DNA of 64,000 nucleotides. Source: Pseudisothecium myosuroides. Its lineage: Eukaryota > Streptophyta > Bryopsida > Hypnales > Lembophyllaceae. Positions 1-10,315 of the stretch are shown piece by piece. Where the stretch lies: the NCBI GenBank assembly GCA_951799445.1, contig OX637287.1, positions 8,742,001 to 8,806,000 on the forward strand. The letters run 5' to 3'. The translations under genes and the position numbers were made by a program. Below the pieces are notes generated by a model that saw nothing but the letters and a program-made list of their open reading frames with translations, made no database searches and was not told where the DNA came from. Position 1 is the stretch's first letter; every line of letters starts with the position of its first letter.

Positions 1-13
1 CATCTCATTTCAG

Positions 14-104
14 TACTATTGCGGCCATGGAGGTTGCTATAAAGGAGGGCTTGGATGTGATGGCACTTGACAAGCCAAATTTTCAGCTTGAACTTCATGA
101 TCAG
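14..104 (+). CDS. Possible internal exon of a gene extending off the left edge
   Basis: A 91-base open stretch lies between a good acceptor (pyrimidine-rich sequence ending TTTCAG at 13) and a donor (CAG|GTTTTG at 104/105). It reads about 30 residues (TIAAMEVAIKEGLDVMALDK then PNFQLELHDQ) and is more GC-balanced and protein-like than the AT-rich DNA after it. I do not recognise the family. The in-frame ATG at 27 need not be a start. No continuing exon was found to the right, so the gene either ends here or the next intron contains the CACTA-like element at 167-3986. It could also be a captured gene fragment. Confidence 0.3.
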
Positions 105-424
105 GTTTTGTGCTCAAAAACTTTTAGGAGCTGCGCAAGTGTTTTGGTACTTTTTAGATGCAACATCACTACTAGAAAAAACCATGTCCGTTTCAGCATA
201 GATTTTGCATAGTTATGTTAATAGGAAGAGTTGATTAAGACAACTTGATTCGGACACTTTTCAGTATAAATTTATGCTGATTCGGACAATCTTCTAAAAT
301 TTTAATCAATTTTTTTCTCATCTGCTACTCAAAGTTTTCAAGCAACTGAAATTTTTTTGGCTATCCAAATTTTTTTGGCTGTCCGAATTTTTTTTCGGGT
401 AGCAGTTCAATTTTTTTTCAAAAC

Positions 425-524
425 AACAACCCACCATGTGGGCAACCAAGGGAAGGTTCAAACCTTGAACCTCTTAGTTAGTAACCATGGACTCCAACCA
501 TTGCACCATGGTTGGAGTCCCTTG
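425..524 (-). repeat. tRNA-derived SINE head (candidate)
   Basis: Read on the minus strand, the sequence contains TGGTGCAATGGTTGG, like a polymerase III A box, and about 45 bases later GGTTCAAGGTTTGAACC, like a B box/T-arm. The spacing and order are those of a degenerate tRNA or the head of a tRNA-derived SINE. It does not fold as a complete tRNA. The sequence also carries a short palindrome (GGACTCCAACCAT and its complement), so a hairpin is the alternative reading. Confidence 0.35.
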
Positions 525-582
525 TTAGAAGATGGTTAGTTAAATGTATTTATGCATTTTTTGTTTCTAATTTCGTTTCTAT

Positions 583-966
583 TTTGCAAAGTCAGCAGAC
601 TTTAAAGGCACATATCTCCTTCATAATAAGTCCGTTTTTCATGAAACTTGTTGGAAATGATAGATATTGAAGTCTAGTCTTAGTGGTAAAATTTTAAATT
701 TATTACAGCATGTTATGAAAATCTGACAAGCATTTTCCTAGAGGTGGTTTGGCCAAAGTTAGTTTTATTTATTTATGGTTGTATTTTTGCAAAGTCAGAC
801 AACTTTGCAAGCAATTTCTCCTTCATAGTAAGTTTGCTTTTCATGAAACTTGTCGAAAAATTAATAGATATTGAAGTCTAGTTTTAGTGGTAAAATTTTC
901 AATCTATTATAGCATGTTTTGAAAATTTGGCAAGCATTTTTCTGAAGGTGGTTTGGCCAAAACTTA
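583..966. repeat. Tandem duplication, two copies, period 203 bp
   Basis: Both copies begin TTTGCAAAGTCAG (583 and 786) and run in parallel through CTCCTTCATA, TTCATGAAACTTGT, GATATTGAAGTCTAG, TTAGTGGTAAAATTTT and GAGGTGGTTTGGCCAAA-like blocks. They differ by point changes and small indels, so the duplication is old. No coding potential is seen. Confidence 0.8.
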
Positions 967-1270
967 AAAATAAAGAGTTCTATTTTAGAATAGTTCAAAT
1001 TTAAAAGTTTGAATAGTTGAAAACTCATATTTTGAATAGTTCAAAACTTAGAATTTTTATTATATTTCTAAATTACCATTGTCCTCTTGGGGAACAAAAT
1101 TTTTTCTTCAAATATTATGTTTTGTGTACATGTGAAGCTTGATTTGCTCTACTTGAACTTGTGTTGAAAAAATTATGAACTCTTAATTATGCAATCTAAG
1201 AATTTTTGTGATAAAATAACCTATACGGTTCATTTTTTAGTGCAATTTTCAAAAAAGTTCACAATTGTTT

Positions 1271-2214
1271 TTAACCCCTAAAGGACCGTTGTCCCTTCGG
1301 GGGACAAATGCGTTTTCGGGCAGGTACCTACGGGCTGAAATTTTGTCGTGATTTTTTGAAACTTTTTTTTGAGATAGAAAAACTGATAAGCTTTGTGGGA
1401 ATATAATTTTTATCACAATCGGTGCCCGGGAAAAAAAGTTATGACTATATAAGCTCAAAACAGGGGACGGCGGGCAGTCTGGGCAGCAAAAAAAAAATGG
1501 AAAAAAATTTGAATTTTTTTTTTTAATATTTTTTTTCTCATAGATTATATTTTTGCCTATCTGGAAAGCTTTGATTAATTTCATTTGGATATGTTATGAG
1601 AAAGTTATGGACATTCTTGTTTTTCGGGCAGTTAGAGCATCTTCTTGAAAAAAATAACTTGTAGGATGCATTTCTGAATGAAATTTTTCAAATTTTTCAT
1701 ATTTTTTTTTTTTGCATGGTCTGATTTACTTGTTAGAACAATCTCACCATTGGGATTAGTGTATTTTAATTCCATCTAAAATATATGAATATTTTAGATT
1801 TTCCTTCTATCTTGTACCTACTTCTACTTAACAATTTTTTTAAGAATGATAATTAAGTGTTTTTGAATTTTTTTTTTTCCCCCTAGACTCTCAACTCAAT
1901 TCTCCACGATAAAGATTTAAAGCTCAAAACTCTGTAGTGCAAAAATTTTAAGATAAAAATGTTCAAAGTCAAAAAATCTAGTCCCGCAATGTGCTGAAAA
2001 ACTTGTTTTTTCCACTTTAAACGCAGATATCTTGCAATCTGAGCGGTCAAAAATTCTGAAATTTTTTCCACACAATCTCATACTAGTTAGGTATAAGATC
2101 CTACGGTTAGATGTGGAAAAAGAACAATTTTCAATTTTTTTTACTCTTTGCTATAGATATGGCAGTTTTGAGTGTTTTTTGGCAGAAAAAAGGCCTTGGT
2201 CCTTTAGGGGTTAA
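1271..2214. mobile_element. TTAA-flanked element A (piggyBac-like MITE, 944 bp)
   Basis: The left end is TTAACCCCTAAAGGACC and the right end GGTCCTTTAGGGGTTAA, a perfect 17-bp inversion that includes the TTAA at both sides. TTAA target duplication with termini beginning CCC is the signature of piggyBac elements. Just inside the left end is a short hairpin (GTCCCTTCGGGGGAC), then the family blocks CAGGTACCTACGG and GTGCCCGGGAAAA. No transposase ORF is present, so it is non-autonomous. It lies inside the CACTA-like element. Confidence 0.65.
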
Positions 2215-2264
2215 GAGGTTAAGTTTGCTTACTATAATAATTTCACCATTTGGATTAATGTGTT

Positions 2265-2730
2265 TTAACCCCCAAAGGCCCAAGGCTTTTTTTCTGCCCT
2301 AAAACACTCAAAACTGCTATTTCTATAGCAAAGAGTAAAAACATAAGTTATTTTTTTGCAATTTTTCAAGAAGATGCTTTAAGTGCCCAAAAATCAAGAA
2401 TGTCCATAATTTTTTCACAACAAATCCAAATGAAATGAATAAAAGCTTTACAGATAGACAAAAAATATAATCTATGGAAATAAAAAAAATACAAATTTTT
2501 GCAAATTTTTTTTGTTGCCCAGATTGCCCCCCGTCCCTTGTTTTGAGCTTATTTGGTCATAATTGTTGTTCCCAGGCACCGATTGTGAACAAAATTATAT
2601 TCCCACAAAGCTTAACAGTTTTTCTATCTTTAAAAAAAGTTTCAAAAAATCAAGACAAAATTTCAGCCCGTAGGTACCTGCCCAAAATCACATTTGTATC
2701 TCAAAGGGACAACGGTCCTTTAGGGGCTAA
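2265..2730. mobile_element. TTAA-flanked element B, inverted and internally deleted (466 bp)
   Basis: This is a reverse-orientation relative of the element at 1271-2214. The left end is TTAACCCCCAAAGGCCC and the right end GGTCCTTTAGGGGCTAA, where one TTAA has changed to CTAA. The central part found at about 1650-2140 of its neighbour is missing. The block TAGGTACCTGCCC and the hairpin near the right end identify the family. Confidence 0.6.
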
Positions 2731-2735
2731 TTCCA

Positions 2736-3110
2736 TTCCAAAGCTATACACGGTTTTGTTTTTGTTCAATCTTGAATTTGTGTGTCTTTAATAATTTTTT
2801 AAAGATTGGAAATGAAGTGTTATTTTTTTTCAATATTTTTTGCCTAGAATTTTAACGCAATCCTTCAATACAAAAAGATTTAAACTCAAAGTCTTTAGTG
2901 CAAAAAGATTCCACAATTGGCAGTCAAAGTGATTTGAAATTGCCAAATAGTATTCATAAAAACTTTTCTTTCTATGATCTAAGACAAGTGAAGTACAAGA
3001 TCCTATGGTTTGATTCAAAAAAATATTCTTTCTATTTTCATAGATGAATGCAAAAAAATAGCAATTTTTAGTGTTTTTTGGTATAAAAAACAGCCTAGGC
3101 AATTTGAAGG
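2736..3110. repeat. Decayed fragment of the TTAA-element family
   Basis: The sequence follows the order of the right half of the element at 1271-2214 (a TTTTTTAAAGA-like block, AAGTGTT, CCTAGA, a poly-T tract, a final GTTTTTTGG) in direct orientation but lacks a recognisable TTAA end. It appears to be a remnant left after truncation. Confidence 0.4.
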
Positions 3111-3966
3111 CTTACAAAGTTCAAAATTAAGTAATTCAAAGTGTAGAGTAGAACTATGAATAGTTCAAAATTTGAACTCTTTTCATTCAAAACTTAGAAT
3201 TCAACTCAAATTAGAATGAAAATGAAAATACTTAAAAACATAAATTAAAAATTCAATTAAATTGTAAAGTTGAATTCTAATCAAATTATATTCTACAGAG
3301 AATAGAATGAAAATTATATTAGAATTTAAATTCTAATTAGAGTTGAATTGATCTGAGTTTAATCAAAGTTTGAATTTTCATTAAGTTATATGAAACAAAA
3401 TTTGCATTAAAATTGAATTTGACCAAAATTTTGATCAAATTTCAAGTTAGAATAGTAATTATTGAATTTCATTGGAATTCAAATCAAATTTAAAATCAAA
3501 TTATATTTGTTAAAATTTTGGTTGAAATTCAAAATCTAAATTTATACTCTATAGAAGATTCCAAATGATTTCAAAAGATTTTGGAAGATTCAAAGATTCT
3601 AAAAGATTCTAAAAAGATTCTAATAGATTTTGAAAAAATTCCAATATTTTATGACAAATTCAAGAGATTCCAATAGATTCCAATTATTTTTTTGAAAGAT
3701 TCTAAAATTTTCTAAAAATTTTCTTGAAATTAGTTGAAGTCTTTATAATTTGATGATTTGTGCATTTCAAATCAACAGTTTTAGGCAATCTATATTGATT
3801 AAAAGTCAACATTTCACTTGATTGGTCATTGTACATTTCAAATTAATAGAAATCTATGTTGTTCAGGCAATCTATGTTGATTGTTCAAAGAAAATTGACA
3901 AATGTGCCGTTTTCACATAAATGTTTGTTGAAATCAATAGAAATCAACACAATCTATACAAAAACG
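3111..3966. repeat. AT-rich low-complexity DNA with AGATTC/GATTCTAAA simple repeats
   Basis: The interval is dominated by degenerate AATTCAAATT runs; from about 3546 to 3735 a GATTCTAAA/GATTCCAA motif recurs irregularly. No gene, RNA or clear inverted repeat is seen. Confidence 0.5.
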
Positions 3967-4122
3967 GGCCCCCTTTTCTAGTAGTGTGTGTTAAAAGTTT
4001 GCTTACGTTCTACATCGCAACTTATATTGTCTTTCGGCAATAGTTTGAGTTTTGAATTAACCAGTCAATCCATGTAGAATTTATTGTTCTTATGATATCA
4101 TCCTTGAACATCATGAGTTTTA

Positions 4123-4718
4123 CTCCGTCCGTCCCAAAATAAATCTTGGAGTTCCTAGAAAGGGCTTGATTAGTGTGTGGGTTGTTTCTAATCTCAAGGG
4201 AATGCACAATTACTATAGCTTTTAGTCAACCCCATCAGGCATGAAAGGGTGGAAGTCAACTATGAAGTGGCGCGTGTTGAAAAGAGGCGTTGAAAGTGAA
4301 AAAAATTACTCCGGTGCTATGATTTTGGTTCAATCTCAGACCAACGTACCTTCTTACTGTGAACTCCAATGGTATCTTCTAAGTTCAGTTTCGATGATGC
4401 CCTGTCATTCAAATATGGGTAAAATAACTTTGATCAGGCACTCCTATTGTGCAAATTAAGCCGGTCATTGTTTGTCAAACAAGGCTCTACAACTATAAGT
4501 CTAGGACGTGGTTCTCTTCCATGATCATTTTGTGAATGTTCTCTCCTCGGTTCGTAAGATCATAACAGGTTTACAGCAAGCAATTCAACTTAACTAAGTC
4601 CAAATTGCCCTCTAAACACGAGAGTTATTAGACTTAGCACTTCCTGTATTAAAATGCCGAATTTAATTTGGAACAAGTATATATAAAAAAACCTAGATTT
4701 ATTTTGGGACGGAGGGAG
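4123..4718. mobile_element. Stowaway-like MITE (596 bp) with TA target duplication
   Basis: The left end is CTCCGTCCGTCCCAAAATAA and the right end, inverted, is CTCCCTCCGTCCCAAAATAA; the match continues through ATCT with one mismatch in about 24 bases. TA flanks both sides (4121-4122 and 4719-4720). Termini of the form CTCCCTCCG with a TA duplication are typical of Stowaway MITEs, mobilised by Tc1/mariner transposases. The interior is non-repetitive and contains an open but unrecognised 72-codon stretch (4241-4459) with no homology I can name. The length is long for a Stowaway element. Confidence 0.75.
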
Positions 4719-4720
4719 TA

Positions 4721-5942
4721 CATTAAAACTGGGCAATGGTGTAAGGTATGTACACCTTAAGGTATCCAAATAAGTATCAATGCACAATTCATGTTATTAA
4801 ACTACCTTAAATTTTATCAAAATCTTGTTACCAATTCAAAGAAGAGTCCAATTCATCGCAACATATTCTTTTGAACACCACAAACAAACTAAGAGATTTA
4901 AAAGTTCTGCTTAGAGACGTAGCTGAGCTTGACCCTAGCAATCTTTCCAGTTCAACATATGTGTATTTTAGTTAAGAATCTATAGGATCACTTTTGTATT
5001 AGAATGCAATTAGGTGCTTTAATAGGTGCATGGAAGTCCTAGATTTTTGGCCATGCTTCTTATCTCTGTGGCAATTGTCAGTCTTTGTGTTGGATGCAAC
5101 CACATTTTAGTGCCTCATAATTAATCATCTCCAGGAAAAAACAAAGCTGATGATGGAGGCTAGAATAATCTTGGCTGTCTCGACTTGGATTGGTTTACTT
5201 CTAAGGAGGCTAACACTATTATAAAAATATCATCATTTAAAACAATTATCTGGTATGGGCAAAGAAAGTGATGGTTCAAGGTGCTTCTAGGGACATTTCA
5301 AAGTTGTGCTTTTTTATCGTACACATTTACTATTATTACGTACATTGCTTGGTCAAATTATATATGTTCTTGTTGGCAAATGAAAGGAGGTTCTAACGCA
5401 CCTAAAAATGCAACATATTAATATTGCATGTTTTTTTATAGAAGTTCTAAAGTCATTTTTCCATCAATAGGTACATATTGATCTAAGAGATGTATATAGA
5501 ATAGGGATGTGTTGGAGTGGCACTTTTAGACACAATGCAATTTTGAATGTACCTATTGATACCTTAGTCTTCTATCCTATTATTGCACAACAAATCTTTA
5601 TCTATTTATTAGCTCTTGACTGTAGGAAAGGAGGCTTTGCATCAAAAGAAACTACATCTGAGGAAGCTTGAGTAGGTATCGCTTACTCAAAAAGTAAGCC
5701 AGTGCTATAGGGGCATAGCCTATTGGAGTGTAGCTTCTTGTTATTTATTTATAATCTACACAGAATAGTGAAATTAGGTTGTCTTAATAGTTAGGTTGCC
5801 TTGTCCAAAAAAGTTACTTCATGACTCACCGCTTGTCAATTTGGAGGTGTATGCAACTCTTGGAACTAGGCCTTGAATTGGCGCACCAACCTATGCCACG
5901 CACATGGTTTGGGGTTGATGAAAATTATTGCATCCTTATATA
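4721..5942. other. Intergenic DNA with one diverged 210-bp-family repeat copy
   Basis: No gene is seen. Positions 5343-5545 carry a diverged reverse-orientation copy of the dispersed repeat that is tandem at 60979-61612 (blocks CTTGTTGGCAAATGAAAGG and TAGGTACATATTGAT). Near 5668-5700 a short hairpin (GCTTACTC...AGTAAGC) is visible. The rest is unremarkable AT-rich sequence. Confidence 0.5.
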
Positions 5943-7305
5943 GTAGGGTACAAGTGAAAATGGCGTTTTTTCATTCCCATGGAAACAAATTTCACTGCTT
6001 CCAACTTTGACACCCACCTGAGGGCTAAAAATTTGTTTTTTATCTTGAAATTTTTGGCATGACATTATCTATATATTGATAAAATGTGTGCCACATTTCA
6101 AGGTAAAAAAAATCACACAAATGGAGATATTCAAAATCTACCAACATGCGTAGCTGTGAGAAAAATTTCACTATTGCCAACTTTAACACTATCCCAAGGG
6201 CTAAGAAAAATTTACCATGAAATTTTTGGCATGACATCATCTCAATATTGGTAACATGTGTCCCAAATTTCAAGGTTAAAATATTCACAAAAATGAAGAT
6301 ATTTGAAATCTACCAACATGTATAGTTGTGAGAAACAGTTAGTATATTGCTGCCAACTTTGACACTATCCCAAGGGCTAAAAAATTGTTTATTTACCATG
6401 AAATTTTTGGCATCAGATTATTTCTACATTGATGATATGCATGCCAAATTTTAAGGTAAGAAATTCAAACAAATGGAAATATTTTAAATCTACCAACGTG
6501 TATGTCCATTGGCCGCAATCATTGTTTGTAACCTAGAGGACATAGAAGACATAAATGGAGGAGCTTTGTACCACTAATTGGCCTCCACTCTCTTTCAATA
6601 ACTACCTTTAATTCACCTAAGTTTCTAGGGCATGCCTAGGCATATTGGACAACATCTTTTAGAATGTTCCAAAATTTCTCCAATGGATTGAGATCGGGAG
6701 AATTCGCGAGCCAATTGCAATTGAGCTTTTCAATAAGGCATATTTGTTTCCATTCTTCACATAATTTGTTATGATGGATAGGTGCGCCATCTTCCATGAG
6801 CAATTTGTGTGAAACTTTACCTATAAAAAAAAACAATTGGCCATTGTAGATCACTTCCACAAAAGCCTTGGCAAAACATCGATCTTTGGGCATGTCCTTA
6901 AAATCATTCTCACAACTACACATGTTGGTAGATTTCAAATATCTCCATTTGTGTGAATCTTTTGACCTTGAAGTTTGGCACACATGTTACCACCATAGAA
7001 TTAATGTCATGCCAAATTTTTTATGGTAAACTTTTTTTTAGCCCTTGGAATAGTGTCAAAGTTTGGAGCAATGAAGTTTTTTTCACAACTACACATGTCA
7101 ACTAGTAGATTTAGAATATCTCCATTTGTGTGAATTTTTTTACCTTGAAATTTGACACACATATTATTAACATAGTGAATAATCTCGTGCCAAAAATTTC
7201 AAACTAAAAAAACAAATTTTCAGCCCTAGGGAGAGTGTCAAAATTGGCAGTAGTGAAATGTGTTTCCTTAGAAATGTAAAAACGTCATTTTCACTTATAT
7301 TCTAT
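5943..7305. mobile_element. Tc1/mariner-type element with repeated terminal arms (1.36 kb)
   Basis: The ends are inverted relatives: left GTAGGGTACAAGTGAAAATG, right (inverted) ATAGAATATAAGTGAAAATG, with TA on each side (5941-5942 and 7306-7307). The left arm has about three head-to-tail copies of a 175-177-bp unit (anchor AGGGCTAA at 6021, 6196, 6373). The right arm carries two copies in inverse orientation (anchors at 7038 and 7221). Between the arms lies a minus-strand transposase remnant. The tandem structure inside the terminal arms is unusual for mariner elements. The exact ends are inferred by eye. Confidence 0.6.
6636..6870 (-). pseudogene. Tc1/mariner DDE transposase remnant (C-terminal part)
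   Basis: The minus-strand translation contains LLMEDGAPIHHNKLCEEWK followed by NWLANSPDLNPLEKFWNIL. This matches the Tc1/mariner (DDE_3) pattern: an aspartate in a DNAPIH-like motif, about 35 residues, then SPDLNPxE with the last catalytic acid and a following FWNIL helix. Only the last two catalytic motifs are present. The N-terminal DNA-binding domain and the first catalytic aspartate are absent, and the upstream frame runs into the arm repeat, so the gene is broken. It sits inside the inverted arms of the element at 5943-7305 and is probably its own former transposase. Confidence 0.8.
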
Positions 7306-7379
7306 TATACAATAACAATAAATATTTATATAGTGTAACATGTCAAGAAATTAGTAAGGGGCAAACTAATTTCACTACT

Positions 7380-8480
7380 ACTAGTAAGCCTTCTTCCATT
7401 GTCACAACCAAAGTAGAAGTAAAAATCATTTTCTAATTTGTAAAAACTTTGAAATTTAATATCTTTTGTGTACAGAGGAATGTATGCACTTTGTTGCTAT
7501 GTGAGAAGTTGCGTTCTTGATACAAACAAAAAATGGTTTTTTCAAAATGAAGGATAATTTAATTCAATTTTTGAATTCATAAAAACTTTAAAATTCAATA
7601 ACTCTTGCACCATAAATCCAAACGCCACAAAACATAGTGTGTGCACCCCTCCTTGTGGAGAGCTTTTCAATGGTGCTAAGAACATTGTTGAAAGCCTTAC
7701 GGTATTTTGAATCTCAACATATCAAACAAAACAAACTAACTAACTAACTAATCTAAGGTATAGACTAGTGTGCCAATAATGTGCCATGTGTTGTTGCCAT
7801 AGCAAAAGTAAAAGTAAAAATGATTTTTTTTAATTTATAAAAACTTTAAAATTCAATATCTTTTATGCATGAAAGAGTGCAAAGGCTTTGTTGCGGTGTG
7901 AGAGTTTGCATTTTGATACAAATAGAAAGATTTAAAAATAATTTTTAATTTTTTAACTCATTAAAACTTTGAAATTCAATAACTTTCACACTGTAGTGTG
8001 AAAGATTGCATTCTTGATACAAATAGAAAGCTTTATACACAAAGGAATGTCAGGGCTTTGTTTTGGAGTATTGGGATACGTGGTGTGAAAGTTATGGTTT
8101 TTCAAAATAAAAGATAATTTAGTTCAATTTTTTAATTTAAGAATATCCATAACTTTCACATTGTAAGTCTAAACATTACAAAATTGGCATAAATAGAAAA
8201 CTTTATGTACATAGGAGTGCAAGGAATTTGTTTTGTGGCATTTGAACATGCAATGTCAAAGTTATATTTCTTTCAAAAATAAAAGATAATTTAATTCAAT
8301 TTTCTAATTCATAATTTTTTTTGAAATTCAATAACTTTTACACCCTAGTTTCAAACACCATAAAACAAAGTCCATGCACCCCTCCTTGCAAAGAGCTTTC
8401 TAATGGGACTCGTGGCCATGGGACTCATGATTTCTTAGATCTCATCCTATCAAACAAACAAACCGCCCTAACTTAAGGTA
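7380..8480. repeat. Cluster of diverged direct repeats
   Basis: At least three degenerate units recur (about 7400-7690, 7800-7990, 8000-8420). They share AATTTATAAAAACTTT, AATTCAATAACTTT, a GATACAAATAGAAAG block, GCTTTGTT and, in two units, CACCCCTCCTTG followed by AGAGCTTT. A related stretch lies at about 19765-19900. No inverted ends or coding potential are obvious. Confidence 0.5.
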
Positions 8481-8748
8481 ATGGATAGCTTCTTCTCAAC
8501 TTAGGGATAGCATTCTACCTAATAATTAATCAAAGTACAAAAAATAGTTAGGCAGTCCAAAAAATAATACACTAAAATCATGCAAATTTGAAATATAACT
8601 AAAAAATAAGTTAGGCATTCATCCAAGTTGTTTTTACAATTTTGAGATGGTTGCTACTACATTCAATCATCTGAGGTGGCCGCATTTAACTCAACCTTTG
8701 TCTTGACCTCCAAACCCTAAACTCTCTACCTTGTGTGTCAGGGTTTTA

Positions 8749-9680
8749 TTAACCCCTAAAGTCCCGTTGTCCCCTCGAGGGACAAAATGGATTTCGGGCA
8801 GGCTCTTACGGTCTCAATATTTGTTGTAATTTTCTGAATTTTTTTGAGAAGATAGAGAATCACATTAGCTTTCTGAAAATGTGATTTTTATTTCAATCGG
8901 AGCCCGGGAGCAAAAGTTATGGCACAAAAAACCCAAATTTTAGTTCAATTGGCAGAAAAAAACACTCACAAAAACTTTAAATTAAATTTAAAAAAAATTT
9001 GTTTCATATAGATTTTATTTTTATCTACATAGGAAGCTTTGATTCATTCCATTTGAATTTGTTATGCAAAAGTTATGGACAATCTTATTTTTCAGGCAAT
9101 TAGAGCATCTTCTTGCAAAAATAACTTGTAGAATTCATTTTTGAACTCAATTTTGACAATTTTTCAAAAAAAAAAGTTTCACAAGGTTAAGATTTCTTGC
9201 TAGAACAATCTCACCGTTGAGATTAGTATATTTCAACTCTATCTTAGAGCTATTAATGATTTAACTTTTCCTTCAATCTTGAACCTACTTCTACTTAACA
9301 ATTTTTTAATGAGTGAAAACTAAGTGTTTCTTTTCTGAATTTTTTTTCCTAGATTTTCAACTCAATTCTTCGTCATATAAAATTAGAAATTCAAAATCAT
9401 TAGAGCAAAAATTTTAAGTTAGGAAGGTTCAAAGCCAAAAAATGTAGTTGAGCAAGGTGCAAAAAAACTTGATTCCTTCACTTTAAATGCAAATATCTTG
9501 CAATCTACACGGTCAAAGTTTCTAAAATTTCTTCGACACATTCTTACACTAGTCTAGTACAAGATCCTACAGTTAAATATGCAAAAAAAACATTTTAAAC
9601 TTTTTTTTGCTCTTTGCTACAGAAATGGCAGTTTTGAGTGGTTTTTGATGGAAAAATGGCCTTGGGACTTTAGGGGTTAA
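8749..9680. mobile_element. TTAA-flanked element C (932 bp)
   Basis: The left end is TTAACCCCTAAAGTCCC and the right end GGGACTTTAGGGGTTAA, a perfect 17-bp inversion. It follows the same internal order as the element at 1271-2214: a GTCCCCTCGAGGGAC hairpin, GGGCAGGCTCTTACGG, AGCCCGGGAGCAAAAGTTATGG, CTTTGATTCATTCCATTTG, and a right half ending GGTTTTTGATGGAAAAATGG. The near-equal length (932 versus 944) suggests these two are full-length members. No ORF. Confidence 0.7.
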
Positions 9681-9899
9681 GTATCAAGTAGTGTTGCATG
9701 TGAGAGATCAACACGTTTTGTTTGTGAAAAATTGTGCTTTAAAACAATCATACCAACAAGACAAAAACCTTTGCTAATGTATGTATATACAATTATTGAC
9801 AAAGAGGAGATAAAAGATTGTGTAGATCGCAAGTTGAATTCCTATAAATTGAATGCAAGTTGAATTTCTATAAATTAGGCAACCCTTGAATACTCATTT

Positions 9900-10315
9900 A
9901 AGGTAAACCCCCCCATAACCGACCGAATAAGGAATTCCGACATGGTCTAGAGTAGTGAAGGCAAAACAAATATTTTTCAGAGGTACATCAATAGAAATGA
10001 CATGGACTGCAAAAAATTTGGTAATTTTATCGCTTGAATTGAAATTACTATAAATTTTGGGAGGCAAAAAGTGCGTCGGACCCATGGCCAATGTCTAGAC
10101 TCTTCCAATTCCGATCATTCAATAACTTTTTACCTAATCATCTTTTCCTATTTTTTTTTCCACAACTTCGGACATGTATCATATATTTATTAGTTCCAAC
10201 CTTGAAAACGAAAAAAAATTACATTTTAAGTGTGGTTAAAAATACGTGCACCTATAGGTTGGGAATGGGTCACAGGTTGGAAATGGGTCACTGGTCGAGA
10301 ATGTGGGGTTTCCTT
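9900..10315. mobile_element. MITE of the AAGGTAAACCCCCC family, copy 1 (416 bp)
   Basis: A second copy lies at 54993-55392 at roughly 85-90% identity by eye, so this is a dispersed repeat with defined ends. The left end is AAGGTAAACCCCCC; the right end is an imperfect inversion (GGGGTTTCCTT here, GGGGGGTTTACCTT in the other copy). ATTT flanks both sides (9896-9899 and 10316-10319), a possible 4-bp target duplication. It lies about 800 bp upstream of the ERD7-like start codon. Confidence 0.65.

Larger units (their letters stand above)
167..3986. mobile_element. CACTA-like non-autonomous element (about 3.8 kb) with nested insertions
   Basis: The left end reads CACTACTAGAAAA and the right end TTTTCTAGTAGTG, a perfect 13-bp terminal inverted repeat beginning CACTA, the hallmark of the CACTA (En/Spm) superfamily. 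The flanking triplets (CAT and TGT) do not match, so no target duplication supports this pairing. The interior has no transposase-like ORF. It contains a possible SINE (about 425-524), a 203-bp tandem duplication (583-966), two TTAA-flanked elements (1271-2214 and 2265-2730), an element remnant (2736-3110) and AGATTC-rich simple sequence. The size is partly due to these insertions. Chance pairing of two independent ends is the alternative. Confidence 0.5.

Noticed and set aside
1249..1584. 111-codon minus-strand frame, with a similar one at 2474-2791
   Set aside because: Both are inside TTAA elements, lie in inverted copies and start or end in element termini; no transposase motif is present.
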